Shown: positions 1 to 8,254 of the stretch, one piece after another
How positions within the stretch are numbered: the stretch's first letter is position 1
Layout of the letters: every line of letters begins with the position of its first letter
Assembly (NCBI GenBank): GCA_016936815.1
Contig: JAFGXD010000091.1
Location: 1 to 33,810 of the forward strand
DNA: 33,810 nucleotides
From: Bacteroidales bacterium
GTDB taxonomy: Bacteria; Bacteroidota; Bacteroidia; Bacteroidales; GWF2-38-335
Reading direction: 5' to 3'
Program-made: the position numbers and the translations under genes
The notes under the pieces: generated by a model
The model's input: the letters and a program-made list of their open reading frames with translations, nothing else
Database searches by the model: none
What the model was told of the DNA's origin: nothing

Positions 1-511
1 CTGTTTTTAAAAGAGGTGATTCAGTAATCAAATTTTTAATAATTACCGTGTTTTCTGAAAAAATAGTGTATAAATTGGTTACCTCTTCACTTGGATTCAG
101 AAAAGCTTCGTATTTGTTTTCTTTTAGGAAATTAAATACAAATTCCGCATTTTCTTTTTCTGATTCAATAATGGTATAAAAATTAGAGGATTGATGTACC
201 ATAAATTCATTGAATAATTTTGTGCTCCAAATGCAAAATAATCCATAAGGGAATTTCTCAGTAATCATTTTCCATAGTTCAATAATATCTTCTGAAATAA
301 AGGGTTTGTAATTAATTTTAATCCGGAAGGAATAAATACCTTTCCCTATTCGTATTAGTTTTCCTTCTTTTATTAACCGGTTTAAAAGAATAACAAGAGC
401 ATTACGACTGACAAATGGTTCTTCTTCACTACATAAAGAAATTACCTCCTCTAAGGTGAATTTATCTTTTTTATAAAAAGCATCTTTTATAATATGACGT
501 GTATCATTCAT
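1..511 (-). CDS. AbiEi-like winged-helix protein (type IV antitoxin-like), 3' truncated
   Basis: An open frame runs from an ATG at 511 through the left edge (170 codons, no stop), so the C-terminus is missing. The N-terminal 60 residues look like a winged helix (a helix ending in ..SRNALVILLNRLIKEGKLIRI, then a wing containing GKGIYSF). The rest, starting at YKPFISEDIIELW, resembles the AbiEi/DUF6577-type antitoxin body of type IV toxin-antitoxin systems. In those systems the antitoxin represses its own promoter and opposes a nucleotidyltransferase toxin (AbiEii) encoded just downstream. Downstream here is off-window to the left, so the partner is inferred, not seen. The promoter at 530-560 is close to ideal and overlaps an inverted repeat, which fits autoregulation. 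ATG 511 is chosen because a further upstream ATG (518) meets a stop after four codons. It could also be a plain winged-helix regulator. Confidence 0.6.
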   Translation of the reverse strand, partial: MNDTRHIIKDAFYKKDKFTLEEVISLCSEEEPFVSRNALVILLNRLIKEGKLIRIGKGIYSFRIKINYKPFISEDIIELWKMITEKFPYGLFCIWSTKLFNEFMVHQSSNFYTIIESEKENAEFVFNFLKENKYEAFLNPSEEVTNLYTIFSENTVIIKNLITESPLLKT

Positions 512-529
512 GCGACATTTTTTTTCAAA

Positions 530-560
530 CAAAGATAGACATTATTGGCAAATAATCAAA
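530..560 (-). promoter_or_regulatory. Bacteroidota-type promoter for the AbiEi-like gene
   Basis: On the minus strand TTTG (560-557), a 19-bp spacer, then TATCTTTG (537-530) match the Bacteroidota consensus TTTG-N19-TAnnTTTG at every defined position. Transcription would begin near 523, about 12 nt before the ATG at 511. Confidence 0.75.
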
Positions 561-577
561 ATATTGCCGATAATGTC
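538..577. repeat. Inverted repeat, probable operator of the AbiEi-like regulator
   Basis: Arms GACATTATTGGCAA (538-551) and TTGCCGATAATGTC (564-577) are inverted copies with one mismatch in 14, separated by 12 bp. The 538-551 arm fills most of the promoter spacer and the other arm lies just upstream of the -33 box, so a bound dimer would block RNA polymerase. There is no T-run after it on either strand, so it does not look like a terminator for truA. Confidence 0.65.
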
Positions 578-599
578 ATTTTGCTATTTTTCCTTTTTT

Positions 600-1331
600 T
601 TAATACCCAACTTCCTCTAAAAACAAACCACATGCAGGCGCCGAAGTTCCAGCAAGAGAACGGTCTTTTGCTTCTATTATTTTTCTGAAATCTTCAATGG
701 AAATCTTTCCTTTTCCCACTAAAATTAATGTTCCTACAATTGCCCGTACCATATTTCGCAAAAATCTGTCTGCTGTAATTTCAAAAACTAGTTTTCCTCC
801 GTATTCTTGCCATTCAGCCTTCATAATTTTGCAATTATTGGTTTTTACATCGGTATGTAGTTTTGCAAAACTTGTAAAATCTTCATAATCAAATAATACT
901 TTTGCAGCCTCATTCATTTTTGCTACATCAGGTCGGGTTGACATAAACCAGGCCAAATCGTTGGCAAATGCATCTTTTTCAAAACCAATGTAATACTTGT
1001 ATGTTCTATATGTGGCATCAAATCTGGCATGAAAACCTTCTCTAACTTTTCTTATTTCATGAATTGCTATATCAACCGGCAATATTTTATTTAGTTTGCC
1101 TACAAGTTTGTCGTTTTCAAGCTTTAAATTACTGTCGAAATGTGCAATATAATTTCGTGCATGAACACCCGTATCGGTTCTTCCACATCCTGTTATTTCT
1201 ATCTCTTCACGTGTGATTAAACTCAGTTTTTCCTGCAAAACTCCCTGAATGGTTATTCCATTGTTCTGAATTTGCCATCCATGATAGGCTGTTCCTTTGT
1301 AAGAAAGATGTATTAAATATCTGTTTTTCAA
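600..1331 (-). CDS. truA: tRNA pseudouridine(38-40) synthase TruA
   Basis: TruA converts uridines 38-40 of the tRNA anticodon stem-loop to pseudouridine. The 243-residue length is normal for the family. The catalytic motif GRTDTGVHA is present with the nucleophile Asp53, and the N-terminal block YKGTAYHGWQIQ and the C-terminal RNMVRAIVGT block are typical. The start appears to be TTG at 1331: the frame is closed by a TAA at 1346-1344, and no ATG occurs before the conserved RYLIHLSYKG segment. ATT at 1337 or ATA at 1334 are the only other possibilities. It is divergent from the Bat operon and is the only recognisable housekeeping gene at this end. Confidence 0.96.
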   Translation of the reverse strand: MKNRYLIHLSYKGTAYHGWQIQNNGITIQGVLQEKLSLITREEIEITGCGRTDTGVHARNYIAHFDSNLKLENDKLVGKLNKILPVDIAIHEIRKVREGFHARFDATYRTYKYYIGFEKDAFANDLAWFMSTRPDVAKMNEAAKVLFDYEDFTSFAKLHTDVKTNNCKIMKAEWQEYGGKLVFEITADRFLRNMVRAIVGTLILVGKGKISIEDFRKIIEAKDRSLAGTSAPACGLFLEEVGY

Positions 1332-1357
1332 TATAATAAATGGTTAACTTTTTTTAA

Positions 1358-1365
1358 CAAAATTA
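1358..1365 (-). promoter_or_regulatory. -7 element upstream of truA
   Basis: TAATTTTG on the minus strand matches TAnnTTTG exactly. It would place transcription start near 1351, about 20 nt before the TTG start. No good -33 TTTG is seen at 19-21 bp, so this is a partial match. Confidence 0.4.
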
Positions 1366-1394
1366 CAAAAAAATTAAACTTTCTATCATTTAAA

Positions 1395-1425
1395 TTTGAA
1401 CATTGTTAGAAATGACGTAATATTG
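1395..1425 (+). promoter_or_regulatory. Promoter of the moxR-bat operon
   Basis: TTTG (1395-1398), a 19-bp spacer and TAATATTG (1418-1425, one mismatch to TAnnTTTG) give a good Bacteroidota promoter. Transcription would start near 1432, only about 13 nt before ATG 1445. It is the only good promoter seen ahead of the nine co-directional genes that follow. Confidence 0.7.
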
Positions 1426-1444
1426 ACTATTAAATGTATTGAAA

Positions 1445-2476
1445 ATGAATATGGATGAAAATTTAACCACCACCCAAATGATGACCGGAACTGTTGATAT
1501 ACGCGAGTTAAATGAACGTATTCAAAAGGAGTCCGCTTTTGTTGAAATGATAAGCATGGAAATGCAAAAGGTTATTGTTGGTCAGAAACACCTTGTTGAA
1601 CGCTTGTTGGTTGGACTTCTTTCTAACGGACACATACTATTGGAAGGAGTACCCGGATTAGCAAAGACATTGGCAATTAACACTTTGGCAAATTCAATTG
1701 ATGCCAAATTCAACAGAATTCAATTTACTCCCGATTTGCTTCCTGCCGATGTGGTGGGAACTATGATTTATTCTCAGAAAAATGAGGAGTTTATTGTGAA
1801 AAAAGGACCGATTTTTGCTAATTTCATTCTTGCCGACGAAATTAACAGAGCTCCGGCTAAGGTTCAATCAGCTCTATTAGAAGCCATGCAGGAAAGACAA
1901 GTAACCATTGGAGACCAGACTTACAAACTCGAAGAGCCGTTTTTGGTTTTAGCAACCCAAAACCCAATTGAGCAGGAAGGAACTTATCCTCTTCCCGAAG
2001 CTCAGGTCGACCGCTTTATGCTAAAGGTTGTAATTACTTATCCAACAAGAGAAGAAGAAAAGCTTATTATCCGCGAAAATATTGCCAAAACTATGCCTAA
2101 AGCTAATTCTGTGGTAAAAACAGAAGATATTATTAAGGCAAGATCGGTTGTTAAAGATGTTTACATGGATGAGAAAATTGAAAGATACATTGTTGATATT
2201 GTTTATGCAACTCGCGAGCCCGAAGCTTATAACCTAAAGAAATTCAGCAATATGATTAGCTTTGGAGCAAGTCCTCGTGCCAGCATTTCCCTTGCAATGG
2301 CTGCAAAAGCTTTTGCTTTTATCAGAAGAAGAGGTTATGTAGTTCCTGAGGATGTTCGTGCTGTTTGTCACGATGTATTACGCCATAGAATTGGACTTAC
2401 CTACGAAGCCGAAGCTGAAAATATTGTTTCCGAAGATATAATAAACGAAATTCTGAATACGGTTGAGGTGCCTTAG
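1445..2476 (+). CDS. moxR: MoxR-family AAA+ ATPase of the Bat operon
   Basis: MoxR ATPases are cytoplasmic chaperone-like AAA+ proteins that partner with von Willebrand A proteins, here BatA and BatB. About 343 residues. Walker A (GVPGLAKT, near residue 70) and Walker B (ILADEINRAP, near 130) are intact, and the ATQNPIEQEGTYPLPEAQ sensor region is typical. ATG 1445 is preferred because a TTG at 1439 lies very close to the predicted transcription start. ATG 1451 is also possible. It is the first gene of the operon and sits in the usual position ahead of the DUF58 gene. Confidence 0.93.
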   Translation: MNMDENLTTTQMMTGTVDIRELNERIQKESAFVEMISMEMQKVIVGQKHLVERLLVGLLSNGHILLEGVPGLAKTLAINTLANSIDAKFNRIQFTPDLLPADVVGTMIYSQKNEEFIVKKGPIFANFILADEINRAPAKVQSALLEAMQERQVTIGDQTYKLEEPFLVLATQNPIEQEGTYPLPEAQVDRFMLKVVITYPTREEEKLIIRENIAKTMPKANSVVKTEDIIKARSVVKDVYMDEKIERYIVDIVYATREPEAYNLKKFSNMISFGASPRASISLAMAAKAFAFIRRRGYVVPEDVRAVCHDVLRHRIGLTYEAEAENIVSEDIINEILNTVEVP

Positions 2477-2494
2477 TTTTACCAAAAACGAATT

Positions 2495-2908
2495 ATGAAA
2501 CATTTAATTTTAACACTTGCATTTTTCTTTTTGTTTTTTCAAGGTTCTTTGGGGCAAAATCTTATTGGGAAAAGCGTAGATCTAATAAAGAAGTACATGA
2601 CGGCTAAGTATCCTAAATATTATTGCGACGATACTTCTTTAAAAGGAGTTCATAGCTCAATAAAATTTATAGACGAGGATGAAATGAGAACACTAATGTT
2701 TTTTTTCGATGAAAATAATAAATGCAAATACTCGAAATTTATTATCGACAATACATTAATAAAAGTTTCTCTCGACTCTCTCAATAGGAAATATGAATAT
2801 AAAGGAAACCTTGTTTGGATTGAACAACAAAAAACAAAAAAGTTTGCAATTGCCATGCAAAAGAACGAATGGTTTTTTACAATAATAATCCAACCAAAGG
2901 AGAATTGA
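2495..2908 (+). CDS. Small secreted protein of unknown function inside the Bat operon
   Basis: This 137-residue protein has a clear signal peptide (Lys, then a run of Leu/Phe, ending near SLGQ at residue 21). The mature part is a compact, lysine- and aromatic-rich alpha/beta domain with no motif I recognise. It lies 18 bp after moxR and its stop is 1 bp before the GTG of the DUF58 gene, so it is translated from the same message. The usual order places DUF58 directly after moxR, so this looks like an extra member. An exported location fits the periplasmic faces of BatA, BatB, BatC and BatD, but no role can be assigned. Confidence 0.7.
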   Translation: MKHLILTLAFFFLFFQGSLGQNLIGKSVDLIKKYMTAKYPKYYCDDTSLKGVHSSIKFIDEDEMRTLMFFFDENNKCKYSKFIIDNTLIKVSLDSLNRKYEYKGNLVWIEQQKTKKFAIAMQKNEWFFTIIIQPKEN

Positions 2909-2909
2909 T

Positions 2910-3785
2910 GTGGAAGCAACGGAATTATTAAAAAAAGTAAGGAAAATTGAAATAAAGACCAGGGGTCTTTCAAGACAAATTTTTGCAGGTCAGTACCAGT
3001 CTGCTTTTAAAGGCAGAGGAATGACCTTTAGCGAGGTTAGAGAATATCAATACGGAGATAGTATAAGGGCTATAGATTGGAATGTTACTGCCAGATTTAA
3101 TCATCCTTATGTAAAAATTTATGAGGAAGAACGCGAACTTACGGTTATTATTTTAATTGACTTAAGTGGTTCTGAAATGTTCGGAACTCAAAATCAGTTT
3201 AAAAGAGAACTAATTACCGAAATTGCTGCTGTTTTGTCTTTTTCAGCAATTCATAATAACGATAAAATTGGGGTAATCCTTTTTACCGATATGGTTGAAA
3301 AATTTATTCCTCCAAAAAAGGGAAAGCAACATATCTTAAGAATAATCAGGGAATTGCTCGATTTCACTCCTCAAAATAAAGGTACAAATATTTCAGAAGC
3401 ACTTAAATTCTTTACTAATGCAATTAAAAAGCGTTCAACGGCTTTTATTTTGTCAGATTTTAGAGATAAAAATTTTGAACAGGCTCTAAATATTGCCAAC
3501 AGAAAACATGATGTTGTTGCTCTAAAAGTTTTCGATAAACGAGAACAGGAACTTCCATCGGTTGGCCTGCTTAAACTTTCTCATGCCGAAACAGGAAAAA
3601 CTATGTGGGTCGATACAGCAATTAGAAAGACCAGAGAAGCTTATAAAAAATGGTGGATAATGAATCAACAATCTATTAATGAGTTGTTTTCGAAAAGTGG
3701 TGTGGATTATGTAGATTTAGATACTTCATCCGATTACGTGAGACCTTTAATGCAGTTGTTTAAAAAACGAGATAGTAAGTATTAG
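2910..3785 (+). CDS. DUF58 domain protein of the Bat operon
   Basis: This 291-residue protein has the DUF58 hallmark around residues 36-62 (GRGMTFSEVREYQYGDS followed by RAIDWN) and a von Willebrand A-like second half beginning at VIILIDLSGSEMFG, with a DxSxS metal site (Asp, Ser, Ser). DUF58 proteins accompany MoxR ATPases and are thought to act with them at the membrane. The start is GTG at 2910, with a good ribosome binding site AGGAGA at 2898-2903. An ATG at 2908 is out of frame. The next gene begins 2 bp after the stop. Confidence 0.92.
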   Translation: MEATELLKKVRKIEIKTRGLSRQIFAGQYQSAFKGRGMTFSEVREYQYGDSIRAIDWNVTARFNHPYVKIYEEERELTVIILIDLSGSEMFGTQNQFKRELITEIAAVLSFSAIHNNDKIGVILFTDMVEKFIPPKKGKQHILRIIRELLDFTPQNKGTNISEALKFFTNAIKKRSTAFILSDFRDKNFEQALNIANRKHDVVALKVFDKREQELPSVGLLKLSHAETGKTMWVDTAIRKTREAYKKWWIMNQQSINELFSKSGVDYVDLDTSSDYVRPLMQLFKKRDSKY

Positions 3786-3786
3786 T

Positions 3787-5208
3787 ATGAGAAGAAAGTT
3801 TTTAATATTAATTACAGTAGTTTTTCTCTTTGTTTTAAAGGGAATGTCTCAGCAGCAAAATGTTAGCTATCAGGCCTCATTTAGTAAAGATACTATTTTT
3901 ATTGGAGATACCTTGAATTTGTTATTGGAGGCTTCATTCAGCAATAATTCAATTTTGGTTTTTCCGGAATTTAAAGATACTATAACTAAAGGTCTTGAAA
4001 TTTACCAATTTTCATCAACCGACACTCTTACAAACAAAAAGGGAGAAAAAAAGGCAAGAAAAATTATCAGCCTTATTTCTTTTGAACCCGGAGTGTATGC
4101 AATTAGTGGTTTTCCTGCCCTTTATGTGCAAAAAGACGGGCTTGCAGATACAATTTACTCTAATCAGGTTAGGCTAGCTGTTTTGCCAATGCCAATAGAC
4201 ACTAATGCTATTGATACTGTGTTTGCAGGCATGGACGGTAAAATTATTATGGGTTTGAATTTTGCGGAATCTGTAAAACAAAATTTTATTCCCGATTCTG
4301 TGAAACAGTCTATGAATCAACAAGAAACAGATGCTCTTGTAGACCAAATTTATGGTAGTAAACGTTCGGAAATTCTTTTGGAACTTGTTAGGCAACTAAA
4401 CCTTCCCGATACTATCGGATATATTGAATTGTTGGAAGAAATTATTATGGCTCCCGGTAATGTTCTTTTCATCATTAATAACTCCGGAAAGGCAGAAAGA
4501 CATGTGCTTCCTCAGCTTATTAAGGAAAGTTTTATTCAACAGAAAAAAGAAGTAAAAAAAGGAGATCCTCTTTTTTCATATTTTCCAATTATGGATATTA
4601 AACCGCCTTACGATGAGGAATGGTCAATTTGGGAAGATTTCAAAATTTTCTTGGAAGATTATGGTATATATCTGATAATTATTGTATTACTTATTGCAAT
4701 TGCACTTATTTATTTCATTTATTTCAAGAAAAAGAAACAGAAAGAAGATTTGCCTGCAATGCCTCTGGAACCTGCTCATATTATAGCTTTTAGAGATTTG
4801 AACGACTTAAAAGAAAAGAAATTATGGCAGGCCGGAAAGGTTAAGGAATTTCATTCAAGACTTACGGAAATTTTAAGAAGGTACATGGAACAACGTTATG
4901 GCATTATGGCTTTGGAGCAAACTACCTACGAAATACTTCAATCAATTGCCAAAGAAAAAATATTAAACAAACAAGAAAAAGCTATTCTAAAGGAAATTCT
5001 CGAATTGGCCGATTTGGTGAAGTTTGCGAAATTTACGCCTATTCCCGATGAAAACGACAGAAGCTTAAGAAATTCATACCAATTTGTGGAAAAGACAAAA
5101 ATTGTGGAGGAGATTACTAAAAATGAAGATGTTGACGAAAAGCAACTAGATGAAACTGAGAATTTGAAAGATGATGGTCGAATTACTAAAATGGAGGAGG
5201 ACTTGTAA
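3787..5208 (+). CDS. BatD-like membrane protein with periplasmic domain and cytoplasmic tail
   Basis: 473 residues: signal peptide (1-21), a periplasmic beta-rich domain (about 28-135) with the DTIFIGDTLNL start seen in BatD-type proteins, an uncommon middle segment (about 145-265), a transmembrane helix (about 293-313) and a DUF4381-like cytoplasmic helical domain (about 325-440, with HIIAFRDLNDL and EILRRYMEQRYG). The last 30 residues are acidic. This arrangement resembles proteins encoded between DUF58 and BatA in Bacteroidota Bat operons. The middle segment looks inserted between the beta domain and the conserved DIKPPY linker before the membrane. The gene overlaps batA by one base (TAATG), preceded by a GGAGGA ribosome binding site. 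Confidence 0.8.
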   Translation: MRRKFLILITVVFLFVLKGMSQQQNVSYQASFSKDTIFIGDTLNLLLEASFSNNSILVFPEFKDTITKGLEIYQFSSTDTLTNKKGEKKARKIISLISFEPGVYAISGFPALYVQKDGLADTIYSNQVRLAVLPMPIDTNAIDTVFAGMDGKIIMGLNFAESVKQNFIPDSVKQSMNQQETDALVDQIYGSKRSEILLELVRQLNLPDTIGYIELLEEIIMAPGNVLFIINNSGKAERHVLPQLIKESFIQQKKEVKKGDPLFSYFPIMDIKPPYDEEWSIWEDFKIFLEDYGIYLIIIVLLIAIALIYFIYFKKKKQKEDLPAMPLEPAHIIAFRDLNDLKEKKLWQAGKVKEFHSRLTEILRRYMEQRYGIMALEQTTYEILQSIAKEKILNKQEKAILKEILELADLVKFAKFTPIPDENDRSLRNSYQFVEKTKIVEEITKNEDVDEKQLDETENLKDDGRITKMEEDL

Positions 5209-6230
5209 TGCTGTGGGATTTACTCGATTTTCCGGGATTTAGCGAAGTTGAATTTCAGAACCCCGATTTCTTCTGGCTGGGACTGGTGCTAATTCCAATG
5301 ATTGTTTGGTACATTCTGAAAAATGAAAAATCTAAGGCTTCAATCAGCTTTTCGGGGTACGAAGGTTTCGAAAAGGCTTCATTTAACTATAGATATTGGT
5401 TTAGTCATATTCTTTTTGTGCTAAGAATTGCAGCGGTTGCAAGTTTAATTGTGATTCTTGCCAGACCACAATCTCATAATCAATGGGAAAATGTTAATAC
5501 ACAGGGAATAGAAATTGTAATTGCAATGGATATTTCGGGTAGTATGCTTGCCGAAGACCTTCAACCAAACAGACTTGAAGCAGCAAAAGAAGTTGCAATG
5601 AAGTTTATTTCAGGAAGACCAAACGACAATATCGGACTTGTTGTTTATTCAGGAGAATCTTTTCCGCAATGCCCTCTAACAATGGATCATACATCGCTGC
5701 TAAATGTTTTTGCTCAGGTAAAAAACGGAATGATAGAGGATGGAACTGCAATTGGGCTGGGGCTTGCTAATTCAGTTAACTTACTAAAAGACTCTAAATC
5801 GAAAAGCAAGGTTGTTATTTTGCTTACCGATGGTGTAAATAACCGAGGAATGATTGAACCAAAAGATGCTGCAGATTTAGCTACTCTTTACAATATTAGA
5901 GTTTATACTATCGGTGTTGGTAAAGAAGGAATGGCTCCTTATCCTGTTCAAACTCCTCTGGGAGTTAGCTACCAAAATATGGAAGTGGAAATTGATGAGG
6001 ATATTTTAATCGACATTGCCAAAAAAACCGGAGGAAAATATTTCAGGGCTACTAATAATGAAAGCCTTAAAATGATTTATGAAGAAATAGATCAGATGGA
6101 AAAAACTAAGCAGGAAACAGCAGTTCATTCAAGAACTCAGGAAGAATTTTTCCTTTTTGCTTTTTTAGCGGCAATTTTTGTCCTTTGTGAAATATTATTT
6201 AGAAACCTAATTTTTAAAACTATACCTTAA
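5208..6230 (+). CDS. batA: BatA, von Willebrand factor A membrane protein
   Basis: 340 residues. Two transmembrane helices near the N-terminus (about 22-37 and 66-86), a periplasmic VWA domain with the complete metal-ion site DISGS (Asp108, Ser110, Ser112), TAIG threonine and LLTDG aspartate, then a C-terminal transmembrane helix (about 312-332). BatA and BatB were named from the Bacteroides aerotolerance operon and are thought to form membrane complexes with the TPR proteins. Translational coupling to the preceding gene is likely because their stop and start share a base. batB follows after 2 bp. Confidence 0.93.
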   Translation: MLWDLLDFPGFSEVEFQNPDFFWLGLVLIPMIVWYILKNEKSKASISFSGYEGFEKASFNYRYWFSHILFVLRIAAVASLIVILARPQSHNQWENVNTQGIEIVIAMDISGSMLAEDLQPNRLEAAKEVAMKFISGRPNDNIGLVVYSGESFPQCPLTMDHTSLLNVFAQVKNGMIEDGTAIGLGLANSVNLLKDSKSKSKVVILLTDGVNNRGMIEPKDAADLATLYNIRVYTIGVGKEGMAPYPVQTPLGVSYQNMEVEIDEDILIDIAKKTGGKYFRATNNESLKMIYEEIDQMEKTKQETAVHSRTQEEFFLFAFLAAIFVLCEILFRNLIFKTIP

Positions 6231-6232
6231 GT

Positions 6233-7300
6233 ATGAGCTTCTTTAATTTTCATCATAGCGAATTACTTTGGGGATTGTTAATTATTCCCCTGCTTATTAT
6301 TATTTATTTTGTTGTGAATTATTTTGCTCACAAAAAGCTTCTTAAATTCGGAAACCTTAATCTAGTAAAAACCCTTATGCCTGATAGGTCGAAGTTTAGA
6401 CCTGTTATTAAATTTGTGTTATTAATTTTTGCTATTGGATTTATGATTTTTACTCTGGCCGATAAACCTGAAATACGTGACGATAATACAGATAAAAATG
6501 GAGTTGAAATTATTATTGCCCTCGATATTTCTAATAGCATGATGGCAAACGACATTCCTGCCGGAAGATTGGAAGCAGCCAAAATGACCATTAATAAGCT
6601 TGTTGACAGGCTAGACAAAGAAAATAATATTGGACTAATTGTTTTTGCCGGAGAGGCTTTTGTTCAGTTACCTATTACTCAAAATTTTGTTACTGCCAAA
6701 ATGTTTCTAAAATCTATTAGTCCTGAATTAATTTCTACACAAGGAACTGCTATTGGTGAGGCAATAAACCTTGCCACAAGGTCGTTTACTCCAAAAAATG
6801 AAAATAATAAGGTGCTTATTATTATTACCGATGGCGAAGATCATCAGCAGGATGCCATAGAAATGGCGAAACTTGCCGCTGAAAAAGAAATAATTGTTCA
6901 TACTATTGGAATGGGATTGCCAAAAGGTGGTCCCATACCGGTAATTATTAATGGTAAAAAGGATTATAAACGTAATAGTAATAACGAGATTGTTGTTACC
7001 AAACTAAATCAAAAAATGCTTGTGGATATAGCAAATGCCGGAAAAGGAAAGTATTTCACTTACTCATCAATAAACGGCTTGTTCGAAGAAATTGCAAAGC
7101 TTGATAAAACCAATTTAGCCGAAAATATGGAGGAAGAGGCTGATATTATTATAGAGTCAAGTGACGAAAAGTTCTATTTTCAGGAAAGATTCCTTTGGTT
7201 TGCCGGAATTGCTCTTTTCTTTCTATTATTAGAATTTGTTATTATTGAAAGGAAAAATAGGTTATTCAAAAACTTTAACATTTTTAAACTAAAAATCTGA
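6233..7300 (+). CDS. batB: BatB, von Willebrand factor A membrane protein
   Basis: 355 residues with the same plan as BatA: two N-terminal transmembrane helices (about 11-31 and 60-76), a VWA domain with metal site DISNS (Asp98, Ser100, Ser102), GTAIGEA threonine and IITDGED aspartate, and a C-terminal membrane helix (about 320-340) followed by a basic tail. It is a divergent paralogue of BatA. In related bacteria BatA, BatB and BatC interact. The gap to batC is 4 bp. Confidence 0.93.
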   Translation: MSFFNFHHSELLWGLLIIPLLIIIYFVVNYFAHKKLLKFGNLNLVKTLMPDRSKFRPVIKFVLLIFAIGFMIFTLADKPEIRDDNTDKNGVEIIIALDISNSMMANDIPAGRLEAAKMTINKLVDRLDKENNIGLIVFAGEAFVQLPITQNFVTAKMFLKSISPELISTQGTAIGEAINLATRSFTPKNENNKVLIIITDGEDHQQDAIEMAKLAAEKEIIVHTIGMGLPKGGPIPVIINGKKDYKRNSNNEIVVTKLNQKMLVDIANAGKGKYFTYSSINGLFEEIAKLDKTNLAENMEEEADIIIESSDEKFYFQERFLWFAGIALFFLLLEFVIIERKNRLFKNFNIFKLKI

Positions 7301-7304
7301 TTTT

Positions 7305-8243
7305 ATGAGAAGTATTTTAGTTTTAATATTATCGATAATTTGTTTGCCGGCAATCTCACAACTGGAGAGAAAATATATTAGTAAGGGCACAGATTCTTAT
7401 AACCAAAAACTGTATAAAGCTGCAGAAGATTATTATAGAAAAGCTCTGGAAAATGACCCTGAATCGTTTAAAGCTGCTTATAATATTGGTAATGCATTAT
7501 TCAAACAAGGTAAATTTGAAATGGCAACAAAACAGTATGAGGGTTTGTTGGAACGACCTAATTCAAGAGAACAATTGGCTCAGATTTATCACAATATTGG
7601 CAATTCTTATCTTGAGCAAAATAAGCTTGATGAAAGTATTGAAGCATATAAGAATGCACTAAGAAATAATCCGGGTAATTCAGATACTCAGTATAATCTT
7701 AGTTTTGCATTGCTTCTAAAACAACAACAGGAGCAACAAAATCAAAATCAACAGTGTAATAACCCAAATCAAGATCAAAATCAAGATCAAAATCAGGATC
7801 AAAATCAAGATCAGCAGAATAATGGAGATAATCAGCAGAAAGATAAAAATTACGACGATGCAGATGGCGATGGTATTCCCGATGATGTTGAAAAAGGAGA
7901 AAACCCGGGTAAACCTAGAGATACCGACAAAGATGGAACTCCCGATTATCAGGATACCGATAGCGACAACGACGGACTGCCGGATGAACACGAGGCAGGA
8001 GCAGATCCATCTGAGCCAAAAGATACCGACAAAGATGGTTTGCCCGATTATCGCGATACAGATTCCGATAACGACGGAACACCTGATGGACAGGATGAAG
8101 ATTCGGTTCAGGAAATAAAAATGTCGAAAGAAGATGCTGAAAGGCTTCTTAAAATGCTTATGGAAAAAGAACAGGAGACTTTAGATAAAGTTAATAAGGA
8201 AAAACAAAAACAAGTAAAAGTAAAAACCGAGAAAGACTGGTAA
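7305..8243 (+). CDS. batC: BatC, periplasmic TPR protein with thrombospondin type 3-like acidic repeats
   Basis: 312 residues: signal peptide (1-18), about three tetratricopeptide repeats (about 25-140, e.g. [10 protein letters not shown] and [12 protein letters not shown]), a Gln/Asn/Asp low-complexity linker (about 143-180, including NQDQ four times), then about 80 residues of DxDxDGxPD units (about 185-267) and a highly charged coiled-coil-like C-terminus. The aspartate units match the thrombospondin type 3 style of calcium-binding repeat, in which aspartates at alternating positions ligate the ion. Position and TPRs identify BatC, but the acidic repeat block is not what I expect in this family. 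Calcium binding is inferred from motif only. Confidence 0.85.
   Translation: MRSILVLILSIICLPAISQLERKYISKGTDSYNQKLYKAAEDYYRKALENDPESFKAAYNIGNALFKQGKFEMATKQYEGLLERPNSREQLAQIYHNIGNSYLEQNKLDESIEAYKNALRNNPGNSDTQYNLSFALLLKQQQEQQNQNQQCNNPNQDQNQDQNQDQNQDQQNNGDNQQKDKNYDDADGDGIPDDVEKGENPGKPRDTDKDGTPDYQDTDSDNDGLPDEHEAGADPSEPKDTDKDGLPDYRDTDSDNDGTPDGQDEDSVQEIKMSKEDAERLLKMLMEKEQETLDKVNKEKQKQVKVKTEKDW
7767..7814 (+). repeat. 12-bp tandem repeat inside batC (four copies)
   Basis: Units AATCAAGATCAA at 7767, 7779, 7791 (one G change) and 7803 (last base G) encode NQDQ in frame, residues about 155-170. The unit length is a multiple of three, so slippage would lengthen or shorten the linker without a frameshift. 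Confidence 0.95.
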
Positions 8244-8254
8244 ACCAAAAAAAT

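Noticed and set aside
538-577. Inverted repeat as a terminator of truA
   Set aside because: No T-run follows on the minus strand, and the arms coincide with promoter elements of the next gene.
7716-7991. Minus-strand open frame rich in Ile and Leu opposite batC
   Set aside because: It is the complement of the NQDQ and Asp-rich repeats of batC; the hydrophobic reading is an artefact of the repeated codons.
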